Assembly: GCA_008009225.1 (NCBI GenBank)
Contig: VAHF01000018.1
Span: 1 to 64,000 of the forward strand
DNA: 64,000 bases
Reading direction: 5' to 3'
Origin: Acer yangbiense
Lineage: Eukaryota; Streptophyta; Magnoliopsida; Sapindales; Sapindaceae
Part shown: piece by piece, positions 11,640 to 23,645 of the stretch
Layout of the letters: every line of letters begins with the position of its first letter
Position numbering within the stretch: the stretch's first letter is position 1
Program-made: the position numbers and the translations under genes
Notes under the pieces: generated by a model
Seen by the model: only the letters and a program-made list of their open reading frames with translations
The model's database searches: none
What the model was told of the DNA's origin: nothing

Positions 11640-14600
11640 GTTCGAATTCTGGAAATTGCGAAGCCAGCACCGAGGCATCCATCCATGTAGCGTCTTCTCG
11701 GTTTGAATTCGACCACTGCACCAGCCATTGAACTACAGCACCATTATTGCACTTGATTATCTTCCTGTCTAACACAGCTACTGGGGAAACGAGGAGTTGT
11801 CCGTCTGGACCAGTTCTTGGGAGGGTCGTACTTGGTGTCACTGCCGCCCCGACCACCTTCTTTAACTGCGAAACATGGAATACTGAGTGGATTTACGACC
11901 CAGCGGGAAGCAACAATCGATACACCACCTTCCCAATTCGAGCTACAACCTGGTAAGGCCCAAAAAACCTTGGTGCAAGTTTAAGATTTCTTCTAATGGC
12001 TACTGATGTTTGTCTGTACGATTGCAGGCGCAGGTATACCCAATCTCCTACCTCGAATTCTCTTTCCGTTCTGTTTTTGTCGGCGTAGAGTTTCATTCTT
12101 GCCTGAGCCTGTGCCAAAGCTTCTTTTAAAATTGATTGAACCTTAGTTCTTTCAGTAATGAAGTCTCTGACTTCGGTTGAGTCGCCTATGTCTGTTGAGA
12201 GTGTGAACATGGGCGGTTTATAACCGTAAAGGGCCTCAAAGGGTGTCATAGTCAGGGCCGAGTGGTAATTGGTGTTGTACCACCACTCGGCGATAGGTAG
12301 CCAACTTGCCCATTTCTTAGGTCTGGCTCCAGTCATACATCTCAAGTAGTTTTCAAGGCATTGATTGAGTCTCTCTGTCTGTCCATCGGTCTTAGGGTGG
12401 TAGGATGAGCTCAAGCACAATTTAGTGCCCACCAATTTGAAAAGATTCTGCCAGAATGTACTTGTAAATATCCTGTCACGGTCGCTAATAATTGTTGTAG
12501 GAGTTCCATGTAGCCTATGGATATTTTCAAAGAACACCTTTGCTACTTGAGCTGCTGTGTAAGGATGAGTTAATGTTAGGAAATGCCCATATTTTGTCAG
12601 CCTGTCCACCACCACTAGGATTGAGTCCTTCCCATTTGACATTGGCAACCCTTCAATGAAGTCCATGGCTATGTCTTGCCATGGTGTGTTAGGAATGGGT
12701 AGTGGCTGTAATAACCCAGGGTATTTAAGGTGTTCGTTCTTGTTGAGCTGACACACTTGGCATTCTGATACCTTGGTGGTAACTTCTCTAGTCATGTTAG
12801 GCCAACAAAAAAAATTGTTGAAGCCTTTTAACTGTGCCCTTAATTCCTGAGTGTCCTCTACTAGCCGAAGAATGAGCCTCGTCTATAAGCCTCTCCCTCA
12901 ATGTACCTTGCCCACCAACATAAATCCGCCCTTTTTTATTCCTTAGAATGCCATTTCGCAAGGTATACTCCTCATTAGCTGTATGGCTAATCATCAACTC
13001 AGGAATGGTCTTTTCTGCCAACAGGTCTTGTAGACAGCTCTCTTCTAGTTCCTATACCCAGGCCAGTTGAGCTTTTGTTATTGCTTGCATTGCCCCTTCA
13101 TCTGATTTTGTGGCCCTCGATAGTCCATCCGCTACAACATTCTCCTTCCCTTTCTTGTAGGAGATAACATAATCAAACTCTAGTAGCTTGGATAACCATT
13201 TTTGTTGCATCAGGGTACTCATTTTCTGTTCTATGAAGTATTTAAGACTCTGATGGTCAGTCTTAATGGTAAATCTACTACCATATAGGTAACTTTTCCA
13301 TTTCTGAACTGCATAAACTATTGCTAGTAACTCTTTCTTGTAGGTAAACAATCCAATCTTCCTTTGGGGTAATGCCTTGCTTATATAAGCCAAGGGCTTG
13401 CCTTGCTGATTTAAAACTGCTCCTATTCCAGTGTCGCAAGCGTCAGTTTCTATCACAAAAGGTATTTTGAAGTCAGGTAGAGCTAATACAGGGGTTGTGG
13501 TCATGGCTTCTTTCAAGGTCTCAAAAACTTTCTGAGCTGAATCACTCCACTGGAACCCGTCTTTCTTCAGTAACTCTGTAAGTGGTCGACTAATCACCCC
13601 ATAGCGCCTCACAAACTTCCTATAATATCCTGTTAGTCCTAAAAATACCCTAAAGGCCTTAACTGACGTGGGAACTGGCCAGTCCAACATCCCTTGAATT
13701 TTCTTAGGGTCTGCAGCCACTCCTTCTGCTGAAATTAGGTGTCCCAAGTATTCCAATTTCCTCTTCCCAAACTCACACTTACTTCTTTTGACAAAAAGCT
13801 TGTGCTGCCTCAGTATTGTTAGTGTTAGCTCTAGGTGTTCCTTGTGTTCTGTAAGTCCTTACTGATGTCATCGAAGAAAACTAATATCATCCTTCTCAAG
13901 TATGGCTGAAAGATCTCATTCATGAGGCTTTGAAAGGTTGCAAGGGCATTGGTGAGCCCAAAAGGCATCACCATGAACTCATAGTGACCTTGATGAGTCC
14001 TAAATGCAGTTTTGTGGATGTCTTCTTCAACCAATCTTATTTGGTGATAACCAGCCCTTAGGTCCAACTTAGTGAATACCCCGACTCCTTTTAACTCATC
14101 CAATAGCTCGTCTATGATGGGAATGGGAAATTTGTCTTTTATTGTAATCTTATTCAATTCTCTATAGTCAAGGCAGAATCTCCATGTCCCGTCCTTCTTC
14201 TTGACTAGAAGAATAGGTGAGGCAAATGGGCTATTACTCTCTCTGATAACACCACTTTGCAGCATTTCCTTCACTATCTTCTCAATCTCGTTTTTCTGAA
14301 TATAGTGGTGCCTATAGTTTCTTACGTTAATAGGCTTACTGTTAGGAATAAGTGGGATATGGTGGTCTTTACTACGGTTGGGTGGTAAGGTTGTAGGCTC
14401 GGCAAATATGTCAGAATATGCATGTAGGATGGGTAACAACTCCTCATGTACTTCTTCTGTTTCCTTCTCTGCCTCTAGAGAGTATAGGTGTACCACTGGT
14501 TCAGCTCTTTTTTTAGCTTTCCAGAGCTGGTCTACCACTTTTTTACCTTCTAATACTGTGAGTCTTCCTTCCTCCTTAATTCCCTGCAAATTAACCCATT

Positions 14601-16039
14601 TGTTCTGCCATTTGAACTTCATACTCAACTTCTTGGCAGCAGTATAGGACCAATCTCTCCAAGCCACTGCATTCCTAAAACGGCATCACACCCACCCAAA
14701 GTGAGCAGCCTCATTTCTGTGGTGAATTCCACTACTTGCATAGTCCATGTGAATGCTGGGCATTTAGCCTGACTACTGATTTTACCCCCTCCACCTACTG
14801 TGACCCATAGTACGTTTGTGTTTTCTATCTCCACTCCTGTAAATTTAGCTGTCTCAGGGTCTAGGAAATTGTGGGTAGACCCACTATCAACCAAGATGGT
14901 GAGTTCTCTATTTTTGATTTTTCCCTTCAATCTGATTGTTTGCAAACCTCTGCTCCCAGTGAGAGCATGATGGGAAATCGAAACTTCTTCCTGCTCTTCT
15001 GCTTCTTCTATCATTTCTGCTTCTACAACTGTCTCCTCTTCTTCAATTTCCTCTTCTATACCTCCTCCCTCCAACATATAGAAGTGTTTCTTGGCACATT
15101 GATGACCATAAGTGTACACTTCGTCACAGTTGTAGCATAGCCCTTTTTCCCTTCTAGCCTTCATTTCAGCTGGTGTCAACCTCTTAATTGTATAGGTCTC
15201 AACTTTCTTTGGTTTTGGTTGAGTGTTAGTACTCTGTGAGCTGAGCTGGTGCCATTTAGGCTGTTGATGTGGTTGCACTTTCGGTGAATTAAGGTGAAGG
15301 TTTGTAGAGTTGTTGATTTTGTTTGGCCATGGTTTGTATTTCTTAGACTCAAGAGTTGTCTCTTGCAGTCTTGCTAAATCGATAGCTTGGTTTAGATTGG
15401 TTGGTTTAAACATCTTGACTGGGTTCTTGATCTCATCCTTCAACCCATTAACAAATTAAGACAGAAAGAATTCCTCACTAATTCCCTGATTTTTGGCTAA
15501 CAATCTTGGCCTAATCTCTTCAAATCGGTCCTGGTAATCCACCACTGTGGTGGTCTGCCGTAGGTTCACAAATTCCCCTACCACATCTTCTTTATCCCTA
15601 TCCTGGAACCTAAGTAATAGCTCCCTAGTAAATTCTTCCCAAACTAAATCTTCTCTTATCGCATAGAAAGAATGAAACCATGATTCTGCTTTTTTTTCTA
15701 AATGAATTGAGGCTATGATGACCTTTTGTTCTTGTGCAACAGGATGGATTAAAAAGAATCGCTCACATTTTCGGATCAAGCTTTTGGATCTTCTCCATCA
15801 AATCTTGGAAACGACAATTTTGGCGGTTTGAGAGTGGTTTCAGAGTATACCTTGCTTGCCGATTTTGGTGTTACAAATTGCCTGGGTTCATGGTTTGTGT
15901 TCGACGGTGATGCTCCCAGTATTCCCTTACCAGATCCTTCTCCTTGCTCCATCCTGGAAAGCCTTCCTGACATCATTTCTGTCATTTTTGTGAACTGGTT
16001 AGTTGCTTCCTCTTGCATTTTTGTGAACTGGTTGGCCAC
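11640..16039 (-). pseudogene. Chromovirus gag-pol polyprotein, disrupted
   Basis: Read from right to left: gag (16039-15450), zinc knuckle with CYNCDE and GHQC (about 15120), protease ILVDSGSTHNF (about 14880), RT with DLRAGYHQIR and an altered active site FFDDIS (about 13870), RNase H with TDACDTGIGAVL (about 13430), integrase zinc-finger region and core (12795-11950) with DFIEGLP, SDRDRIF and DGQTERLNQ, then a chromodomain (11780-11640) with VVQWLVQW and EDATW. Breaks: frameshifts near 15778, 14650, 13830-13750 and 12796, and stops near 15457, 13050 and 11893. It belonged to the element above and is not functional. Confidence 0.92.
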
Positions 16040-16164
16040 TTATACTCTAAATTTCTCAAATCCTTCTTCAAACTGAAGCATTCTTCCCTCCACCTCCGAG
16101 AATCTTCCATCAACATATTGTTGTTGTCTTGTGCCTTCTACCATATTGTGGTGTCTAGGATCTT

Positions 16165-16176
16165 GCTCTGATACCA
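16165..16176 (-). other. Primer binding site of chromovirus
   Basis: On the minus strand this reads TGGTATCAGAGC, two bases from the 5' LTR, matching initiator tRNA-Met. Confidence 0.88.
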
Positions 16177-16178
16177 AA

Positions 16179-16271
16179 CGTAACAATCTTGAATTCTTAA
16201 CTATGGAATTAATGTAGATTTGGTGCTTGTGCAGATTAAATCCAGAAATTGAAGAAGAAGATTGAAGAACT

Positions 16272-16308
<37 letters not shown>

Positions 16309-16631
16309 ATTCTTGTTATTTTCGTTGAATGCTCTAACTGACTCAGTACACACAATATAAAAGAAAATTGCTAACAGACAGATATTTGGTGGAATCCTCT
16401 ACATAAGGTTCACCAATACACTACTATATTGACCATTAATTGACCAATAGGATTTGACTTGACTCTAATTGATTGTAAAGTAAAACGATCCCGTATTGAA
16501 TTCAGTAAAGCTACACTTTAAACCCAAAACGCACAGTATGACTTGTCCCTTATAAAACCATCCTAACAGTACTGTAGCTAGGTCGACCCATTTCTACTTC
16601 TCCTTCTTGCCTCTCTTCTGCGATCATGACA
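16179..16631 (-). repeat. 5' LTR of chromovirus (right on + strand)
   Basis: 453 bp. It begins CG instead of TG on the plus strand (one transition in the terminal dinucleotide) and ends CA. Carries a pure GA run at about 16277-16304. Confidence 0.93.
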
Positions 16632-17000
16632 ACCAACTGAAGTAGCTACTAGCTAGTATTACGAGTATTCTTTATACTTCATCATTCATATATTATTGTT
16701 CTCAAAATAGTCGAGAAAAAGTATTTCACAAAAATAATTGGTGGAGACTTGAGTCATGAAAATGTCATTGTTCTGTGTGGATAAAGTTGAATAAGAAGCA
16801 ACCTAGACATCTTTTGGCTTGCAGCTGTAGATACCCGCTTTGCATATACGGAAGATGAGCAATATTAACCATGTTATGTTGTAAATTTAGGAGGAAAAAA
16901 ACTATATACTAAACGACTTTGTTTACTTTTCTGTCAATGATCTCCTTTATCAGAAAAGTCTCTAAAGATTAAAGGTAAAGATGCTACATAATTTTGTTTC
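16632..17000 (+). repeat. 3' flank of PFK block A (second part)
   Basis: Continues the block A flank after the chromovirus and matches 56528-56910, for example around 'gaagatgagcaatattaacc'. Homology fades after about 17000. 17000-17360 holds nothing I can identify. Confidence 0.75.
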
Positions 17001-17359
17001 GTTTTGTGTTTAAATATGTTGTGGGTATATATCTTAAGATGGATAATTTCTTTGTTGAACAGATTCTCAAATTCATCTTAAGCTTATGCATGTTATTTTC
17101 CCTTCATGAGGATGAAAAATTAATTTTGTCAGCCTTGTAGTTCCATCTATAATCTGATAGACAAGAAGGTGCTTGATAACGGTGACTAAGTGTTTGAGAA
17201 AATGCTTGAGAGAACTCCACAAAAGCAACAATGGTTTCTTTAGAGAATTCTCTCGGAGACTCTGTTTTCAAGCAGTTACAAAAGGCTTTATATATAACAT
17301 TACATTCTCAAGAGTTTGCTTTGCTCATATACATACTAACAACCATGATCTGTCATCTG

Positions 17360-17640
17360 TGCTATTGCATCCGTTTGGAGACTTTTCTTCATATTTGTTG
17401 CAATATACATTCATTTTGCAGCCATTTGAAGCAGATGATTTACCCAACCCAAGTTTTGCTTGCCTGGCAGATCCCACATGCATCATCTGCACTATTCCAA
17501 CATACGTTTCTGACAAGCACACTCATTTCTCACGGTGGTGTTCATGGTTAGATGGCAGGGGGTATGCAGGCGTCACATTTGGCTCTGTTCATGGCGCACG
17601 TGCTTGCTTATATAACATCCCATTATGTAAGTTCCTCCAC
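17360..17640 (+). pseudogene. PFK-like exon fragment
   Basis: An isolated late PFK exon. A splice acceptor GCCTGGCAG is followed by codons reading DPTCIICTIP, then in shifted frames VHG, MAGG and a degraded PVNGR-like region ending near 17640. The same acceptor and exon start occur in copies A (about 10040) and B1 (about 52055). The upstream intron resembles 24711-24816, so this and the 24817 fragment come from one diverged paralogue. Frameshifts rule out function. Confidence 0.6.
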
Positions 17641-17931
17641 TCTAAAGAAACAGAGCAAATATCATTTGTTATTTTCTGTGATGAAAGTTAAAACAGAACA
17701 AATACTCGATGTTCTTTCTGCTTACAAATCATGTTACCAATAGAACAATGTTGAATTAGAAGCTATAGAGTTATTACTGAAATCGAATGTTTCTTGCAGG
17801 GTCATTTATGGAGAGACAGAACAATGTTGTTTGTGACAACTGACACAGGCTTCTGTCTCCAACAAATCTTCCAAGCTTCTATAACCTATTGTCAAATAGA
17901 GAGAATAATGCCAAGGTATGAATGGGTTTTA

Positions 17932-20149
17932 GGGGGGTGTATTGGTTCAAGATTTTAATAGACAATTTGGGGAAGTAAAAGTCTAGTGGTATTGGATTGA
18001 GACTTTTTAACAAGTTAGATAAGTCTGGTGGTATTCGATCAAGACTTTTAAGATTTTTTTAAAAAGTTCATATTGTCTTGTGGTATTAGATCTAGACTTT
18101 TAAGATTTTTTAAAAAAGTCCATATTGTCTTGTGGTATTGAATTTAGACTTTCAAGAGGTAGCAAATTGTCTACCGGTATTGGATTGAGATCAAAATTTT
18201 TAGGATTTCATGACAAAATGGATTTTTCAGACTTTTTAGTGATATATATAAATAGCTTGAATCCAAAATTGTATTGCCCTCTCCCTCAATACTTTCTAGA
18301 CTTTTTATTTGATTTCAGATATTTGGTGGGTGTATTGGTACATAATAAATGTGGCGGCTAAACATGCAAAAGACATCATAAAACTACACTTGAAAGTCGA
18401 GTAGAAAATGCCTTTGTGAGTTAAAAATAGTTGTATGCTAGATTTCCATGATCCCACCACCACAACCGGTATAAAATCTTTAGAACCACTAGTAAAAATT
18501 GATCAAATGCTTTATCTATTACATCTATAAAAGATGGATTTGGCAAAAAGTAAAGATAAAGAGGAAGTTGATATATATATATATATAGACTATAGTATAT
18601 ATATTCGAAGAGAGGTCAGTTTTTGGTCTCTCGGGTCGAATTGGAAAAGGGCTTATTTTAAAATGGCTCTTTAACATTTCAATTTTGAGTCATTAAGGTT
18701 GTGGGGGTGCCTAATTTTTGAAGGACACTTTTTGTTTTTTATTATCGTGAAGCAGCTAGTGAATGGAAGAGGTGTGGAATTTCACTACCGGCTACTAGAG
18801 TCTTTTCTATCTTTTGCTTCTAGGATTTATGTAGAAGCACTTTTGGCTTGTTAGATGATTGTAACGATGATCAACAACTCTCATTTGCTGATTGTCAAGT
18901 TTGAATTTGTATTTGAGACTAAGGTGTAGAGTTCCAATCGATTGCTAGCTAATTATTGGAAGTTTTAAATTGCTACCTTATTATTTGCTGCTTTGTTTTT
19001 TATTTTTCATTTTTGAACCAGAAATATGCCAAACATCTCAACATGACTTATTTGTTTAAAGTGATGCAAATGTTCATGGAATTGATCAGATTTTTTTCTG
19101 TTTTGTCAATTGAGAGAGACAATGAAGAAAGAAAGAAAGAACTGGTAGGATAAGTAATTTTTTTTAAATATATATATATAGACTATAGTATATATAAAAA
19201 GAGCTGGTCCATTACTGATAATATCGCCCTTTGTGTAGATTGAGTTCAAAGACAAAAGAAGATGGTCATCATTTCTATTGATTTATTGTCTGAACGAGTT
19301 AAAAAGTTATGAGCCTGGCATAAAACCATGTTTCCATAAAATTTAGAATACATTTTTTTTTAAAATCCGATAACGGAAGGGTATGCTGAAACCTGTCGAG
19401 AGCAAGCATTAGTTGACCGTTTGGAGTTTTTTTTTTTTTTTTTTTTTTTTTAATATGTATAATTAAATCTTATATATCAATTTTTTTTTTTTTTTTTTGG
19501 TTATTTACGTTTATATTAAAAAAAATTATTGTCATGCCCCGACCCTCCAAATTTAACCAATGCATGCATAGTCTGTATATCAACTCATCTCACCGGACTT
19601 GAATCATCTATCACTAACATGAAAGGGGGATGTACACCATACACACTACTAGAGAAAAAAAAAAAAAAAAGATTAAAGAGCGGTGAATATTGGAGTTTGA
19701 TAACATATGAATTAATGAAGTCCAACCAACAAGCCAAACGGAAATACTTCAATGTTCAAAAATTTTCTGCACCATATGAACCAGCTGAAGGTTGTGTTGG
19801 TTGGTGGTATTTTAAAATTTTATTACTTCTCTTCATAGCTTATACATGTTTCTCATTCAATTTTTGTTGCTCAATGACTGCCCTCAACAAGATTATAGAG
19901 CACTAGAACTTGGGGAGAAAATTGAATACTACAATCGACTCTTGAAAGTCCAAAAAGTCTAAATAATCCTAATAGCTTATAAATAAAGTCTAAAGACTCT
20001 TTCAAAATCTTAAAAGTTTAGTCCATATAATCCTAATAATCCTTAAAGTATAATCTTAACAATCCTAATAATCCTAATAGTCTTGCAAATCCATAAAATC
20101 CTTGCATCCAAAAATTGTCTATTAAAATCCCAATCCAATACACCCCCCC
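17932..20149. mobile_element. Non-autonomous TIR element, about 2.2 kb
   Basis: Ends are inverted copies: GGGGGGTGTATTGG at 17932 and CCAATACACCCCCC at 20135-20148, with inverted similarity for about 40 bp (including the sequence for 'attttaatagacaat'). Subterminal sequence is made of short repeats based on 'gtctagtggtattgga' on the left and 'aatcctaatagtc' on the right. Flanking trinucleotides are TTA and CTA, a possible decayed TWA duplication as made by PIF/Harbinger transposases. The terminus resembles that of the element at 39277. No transposase is visible. The ORF at 19529-19906 has no recognisable domain. Confidence 0.65.
18569..19195. repeat. Segment bounded by AT-rich direct repeats
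   Basis: The motif 'atatatagactatagtata' occurs at about 18580 and again at about 19172, bounding some 570 bp of unknown sequence inside the TIR element. It could be a duplication scar or remains of a nested insertion. Confidence 0.4.
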
Positions 20150-20479
20150 TAGAGATTATGCTTGAGGTATAAATGTATGTTCTTAATTAAAACTTCAAAA
20201 ATGCTTGAGATTAGTGGGCTTATTGTGTAGTGCAGCTTGTGGACGTCTAAAATGGGTATTTCATATACAAACTTATTGGGCTTTCATATAATTACATTAC
20301 AGGGCTTCTATATTTGGATTTTGGGGGGAAAATATGAAATTAAGAATGAATGTCCTTTATTGAAGAAATTTTTGCAGGGCATGTCTTCCTTCGCCATCAT
20401 GTAGTTGACTCCTATATATGAATAACTATCATCTTAAATGTGAACAAAAAATTTCACCTACTTGTTATCTTATTTATAA

Positions 20480-20680
20480 TTTTTTAATTAACATGCTAAT
20501 AATGCAATAAAGCTTATAGTTGGGTAAGTCTTAATTTTTGTTCATCTTGTTTCAGTGATGAGAAAGGAATATTTTACGCATTGGTACGAATGCAGCATAT
20601 GTGGAGCATTGCAGGGATTGATATCAGAAGTGTTCATTAGATACTTGCTGATATCAGAAGTGTTCATTTGATCCCTTTTC
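20480..20680 (+). pseudogene. Chimeric hexokinase fragment
   Basis: An HXK intron end matching 47183-47247, then the acceptor TTTCAG and codons DEKGIFYAL. After these the sequence jumps directly to codons reading GTNAAYVEHC. In hexokinases DEKG-FYALDLGG is near the N-terminus and GTGTNAAYVE lies over a hundred residues later, so two distant exons have been fused at about 20580. The sequence degenerates after 20640. No reading frame continues. Confidence 0.7.
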
Positions 20681-21189
20681 CTTTATTCTTAATCCTCTCT
20701 TTTCTTCAATTTTATTTTGAGTCCGCATCCTGACACAATGTTAATCGTTGGTGATTTGTGGTGTTGTTGCCTATGTATTTGACTGTTTATCAGAATGAGT
20801 CCCTATATGGTATTTAATCCATCACGGTGGCTCAAATGTCCACATAAATTTCTTTAAATTCTTTTGGGTGTATTTAAGTGGCTCTGTGAATGATCAATGG
20901 GAACTGTAACGGACTATTTCAATAGCCGAACCATTGAAGTGATTTTTGGTTTCATCACACATAAAAACTTATTAAATAAAATGGAATTCAAATAATAAGA
21001 AAACGATCAACATAATAGTACATGTCATATAGTCGTCGTAGGGTATCCTTCAAGCCCAACAGGAGTTACAGGCCCAAAGTTACAGGCCCAAAATGTCCAT
21101 TGTGATGTTGTTTGCAACGTGTATGACTTTCATTGGTTTTCATTTTCCTTTCCAATGGGTTGCCCACACTGGAACATTCATATTAAAAG

Positions 21190-21338
21190 CTACACCGACC
21201 TGGTTCTTCTTTAGTTCACACTTTTCACATTTCATTGTTACAAGTTGACAGAGCTCAAGAGTTTCTCACTCCAAGACACAGACTTTCTGAGTTCTCACTC
21301 ACATTACATTAATCCTGATCCTGATCTTGGGGGTTCTG
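21190..21338 (+). promoter_or_regulatory. Probable promoter end and 5' UTR exon of the mitochondrial-type gene
   Basis: A pyrimidine-rich leader precedes a good donor GGTAAG at 21338-21343, and a matching acceptor TTTCCAG ends at 22103, so a 5' UTR intron of about 765 bp is likely. An AT-rich 'catattaaaagc' at about 21178 may act as TATA box. The exact start of transcription is not visible. Confidence 0.5.
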
Positions 21339-22128
21339 GTAAGATTCATCTTCTAGTTCTACCACTTTTTTTTTTTTTTCTTTTGATGTGTTGGGTTTTC
21401 ATGATGAAAATTTTCTCGTAATAATGTGGGTTCTTGCAATGCTCCGTTAGTGTACATTTTTGCTTTGAATTTTAAATTGTTTGAACTCTAATTACATGTG
21501 TCCACGGTAGTTTGATATCATACAAAGATGGAAACTTGAAATGGGTTTCCATTTGTTTTATGAAAATTTTCTAAAAAAAAATTTGGGGTACTCATTGCTT
21601 TTTATCGAAGTTTAAATATTTTTGCTTTGAATTTTAGGTTGTTTGAACTCTAATTACATGTGTCCATGGTAGTTTGATATCATAAAAAGATTGAAACTTG
21701 GAATGGATTTCTATTTGTTTCATTCTCAGTACTCATATAGTATAAAGAGGCTCCAAAGCTGAAAATTTTGACAGCTCAAAACCTACCTTCTCACATTACA
21801 TTGATAGTTGCATATTTGTAATAGTGATCTTGTTTCTCATATTGTGTCTCTGTCTTGTTCTGTTTAGAGTTTCTACAGGGGTTTTGCTTGGTTATACCAT
21901 AAAAAGATTGAAACTTGAAATGGGCTCGTTTTTGGAGTTTCTGTGTTCGTATTGTTTTGTTTGGGGTTTCTACAGTTGTTTTGCTTGGTAGAGTGTTGTA
22001 GAACTAACAATGACATTTTCTGCTTTGAGGGTTTTTATTTTTTATTTTTATTTATTTATTCTAAGTAGTAGAGTGGCATTGTTGAAATAGACTTTGTTTC
22101 CAGGGTTCTTTCTCCAAGTATAGCAAAA

Positions 22129-23645
22129 ATGGTTAGTCTTTGTCCGCTTGTGTCTCGCTTGTCCCTTGCCACTAGAACTGGTGCAACTGCAGCAAGAATT
22201 TTGAAAGGAAAAATAGTACCTGCATTGCTAAACAGAGGAGTTTAAGCTAATCAGGTTATTGAAACCCACTCATTTTCAGTCAAATCTTACTTTGATGGTG
22301 ATGATTGTGGTTGTGGTGCTGGAAACAAGGAGAACAATGCTTCTGTCCATCCGGGTTTCCATCATGTTTCTTTACAGTGTCCTTCGGATTTCGAGCTTTC
22401 GAGGGGAGATTTTGATGTCATAGTTGATTGGTCCTGTACTTACAAAGACAGCAATGCGTATCTCGGTGGATGTCATGGCAAAATGTTCAAGGTAGAGGTT
22501 AACTCCAAAATACTGGAGGTTCCAAGTGGTATATTACCGTCTTCTGTCAGCGAGTCAGATAAGGAAGCCATATACAGATTACACATGGAAGATCAAGAGG
22601 TTTATACCCCCAAAAGGCTTGCCAAGGACTACAATACTGCGGCGGAGACGGTGGATGAAATTTTGTTGTTGGGAGATGCGTTGACGAATAGAAGGCCTGA
22701 ACACACAGAGAGAGCAGCAATGTACCGCATGTATAAGGAAAATCCAGAGATTTATACTATTGAGAGGCTTGCTAAGGATTTCAAGATTGCAAGGGGAACA
22801 ACCCATTTAACTCTGTTCGCAGAACATGTTAGAGAGACTATATTGCAGCCCAAGTGAGATTTCTTATCCTTTGATTTAATTACTTAACCATATGATTCTA
22901 GTTAATAATTTATGTGTTTTGTTTAAATTTTATTTACATGTTTACACAAATGCATGAAGATGTGTGTTCTTTGTCTTTTAGTATATATATATATTTTAAA
23001 AGATTCTTGTTTTGTAGTTTTGTGTTATATGTTGATGATTTTTGCATGGGGACGTAATGCATTTCTGGTTCGGAAAACCGAACATAACCAAACAGGGTTT
23101 AGGGTTTTTTGTGAAAAGGGGTAAAAAAACATTGTTTCAGTTCAGGTAAAGTCCGGTTAATGTGCCCACCCATAGTTTTAGAGCTTAAAAAAGAGCAGAG
23201 ATTTGCGAAGAAAGATGTGAAAGAGCCAAGAGAGTTGTCTTCACTTATGAAAGAAGGGCTTTTTTGTCCTAAAAAAAGTTAGCGACCGGTGACCGCTTTA
23301 GTGGGGCATATTTAGAATTTTGGTTCAAAAATAAGTTAAACATTGCTACAAGAAGACAAACCGGGCATCATTGACATAATATTAATATGGAAGGGCATTT
23401 GACATTTTTCTCCTTGTAGATCTTCTACTTATGATGGCCAAGAAATTCCTAGTCTACCCTTTACTCGTTTTATGAAGGATGCTTGGGCCGAATTGAGTGC
23501 TAATAGTAATGCTTTCGACAAGTATTGTAAAGCTTCTGATGATTTAATGAAGAAATATAAGAAGCAGCTTCACCCAGAATCTTCGGATGATGAAGTTCAT
23601 AAATTATTTTTTTCTCAAGTAGTATCCGACTCCACAAAAGAATGA
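22129..23645 (+). pseudogene. Two-exon gene for a probable mitochondrial HTH-repeat (EMR/Bot1p-like) protein, one nonsense codon
   Basis: My model joins 22129-22853 and 23420-23645 (316 codons). The apparent stop at 22855 is part of a donor AA|GTGAGA, and the acceptor after CTCCTTGTAG restores frame exactly. The first about 25 residues are rich in R, S, A and L without acids, like a mitochondrial presequence. Residues about 135-235 hold two similar units, YRLHMEDQEVYTPKRLAKDY and YRMYKENPEIYTIERLAKDF, which resemble the helix-turn-helix region of the EMR/Bot1p (mitoribosomal mS45) family. That family call is from memory of the motif and is tentative. The C-terminal exon is charged and unrecognised. 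Codon 39 (22243-22245) is TAA, yet the following 79 codons to the next Met are open. It is a recent pseudogene, a null allele or a sequence error. Confidence 0.6.

Larger units (their letters stand above)
11142..16631 (-). mobile_element. Ty3/gypsy chromovirus, full length, inactive
   Basis: A 5490-bp element on the minus strand. LTRs are 11142-11591 and 16179-16631. Target duplication ACCAA lies at 11137-11141 and 16632-16636, and an uninterrupted version of the site is present at 56528-56540 in block B. The order protease, RT, RNase H, integrase plus a C-terminal chromodomain identifies a chromovirus; the small size and short LTRs fit the Reina lineage, which is an inference. The LTRs differ by roughly 2% plus a GA-repeat length change and two small indels. 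No clear polypurine tract is visible beside the left LTR. Confidence 0.93.

Noticed and set aside
15828..16076. Plus-strand ORF overlapping the chromovirus gag
   Set aside because: Antisense shadow of gag; no independent support.
19529..19906. 125-codon ORF inside the TIR element
   Set aside because: No recognisable domain, begins next to poly-T runs, contains a poly-K run from an A tract, and nothing supports expression.
22216..22254. A mini-intron that would remove the stop at 22243
   Set aside because: The only GT...AG pair would give about 38 bp, too short for a plant intron, and it would break the frame.
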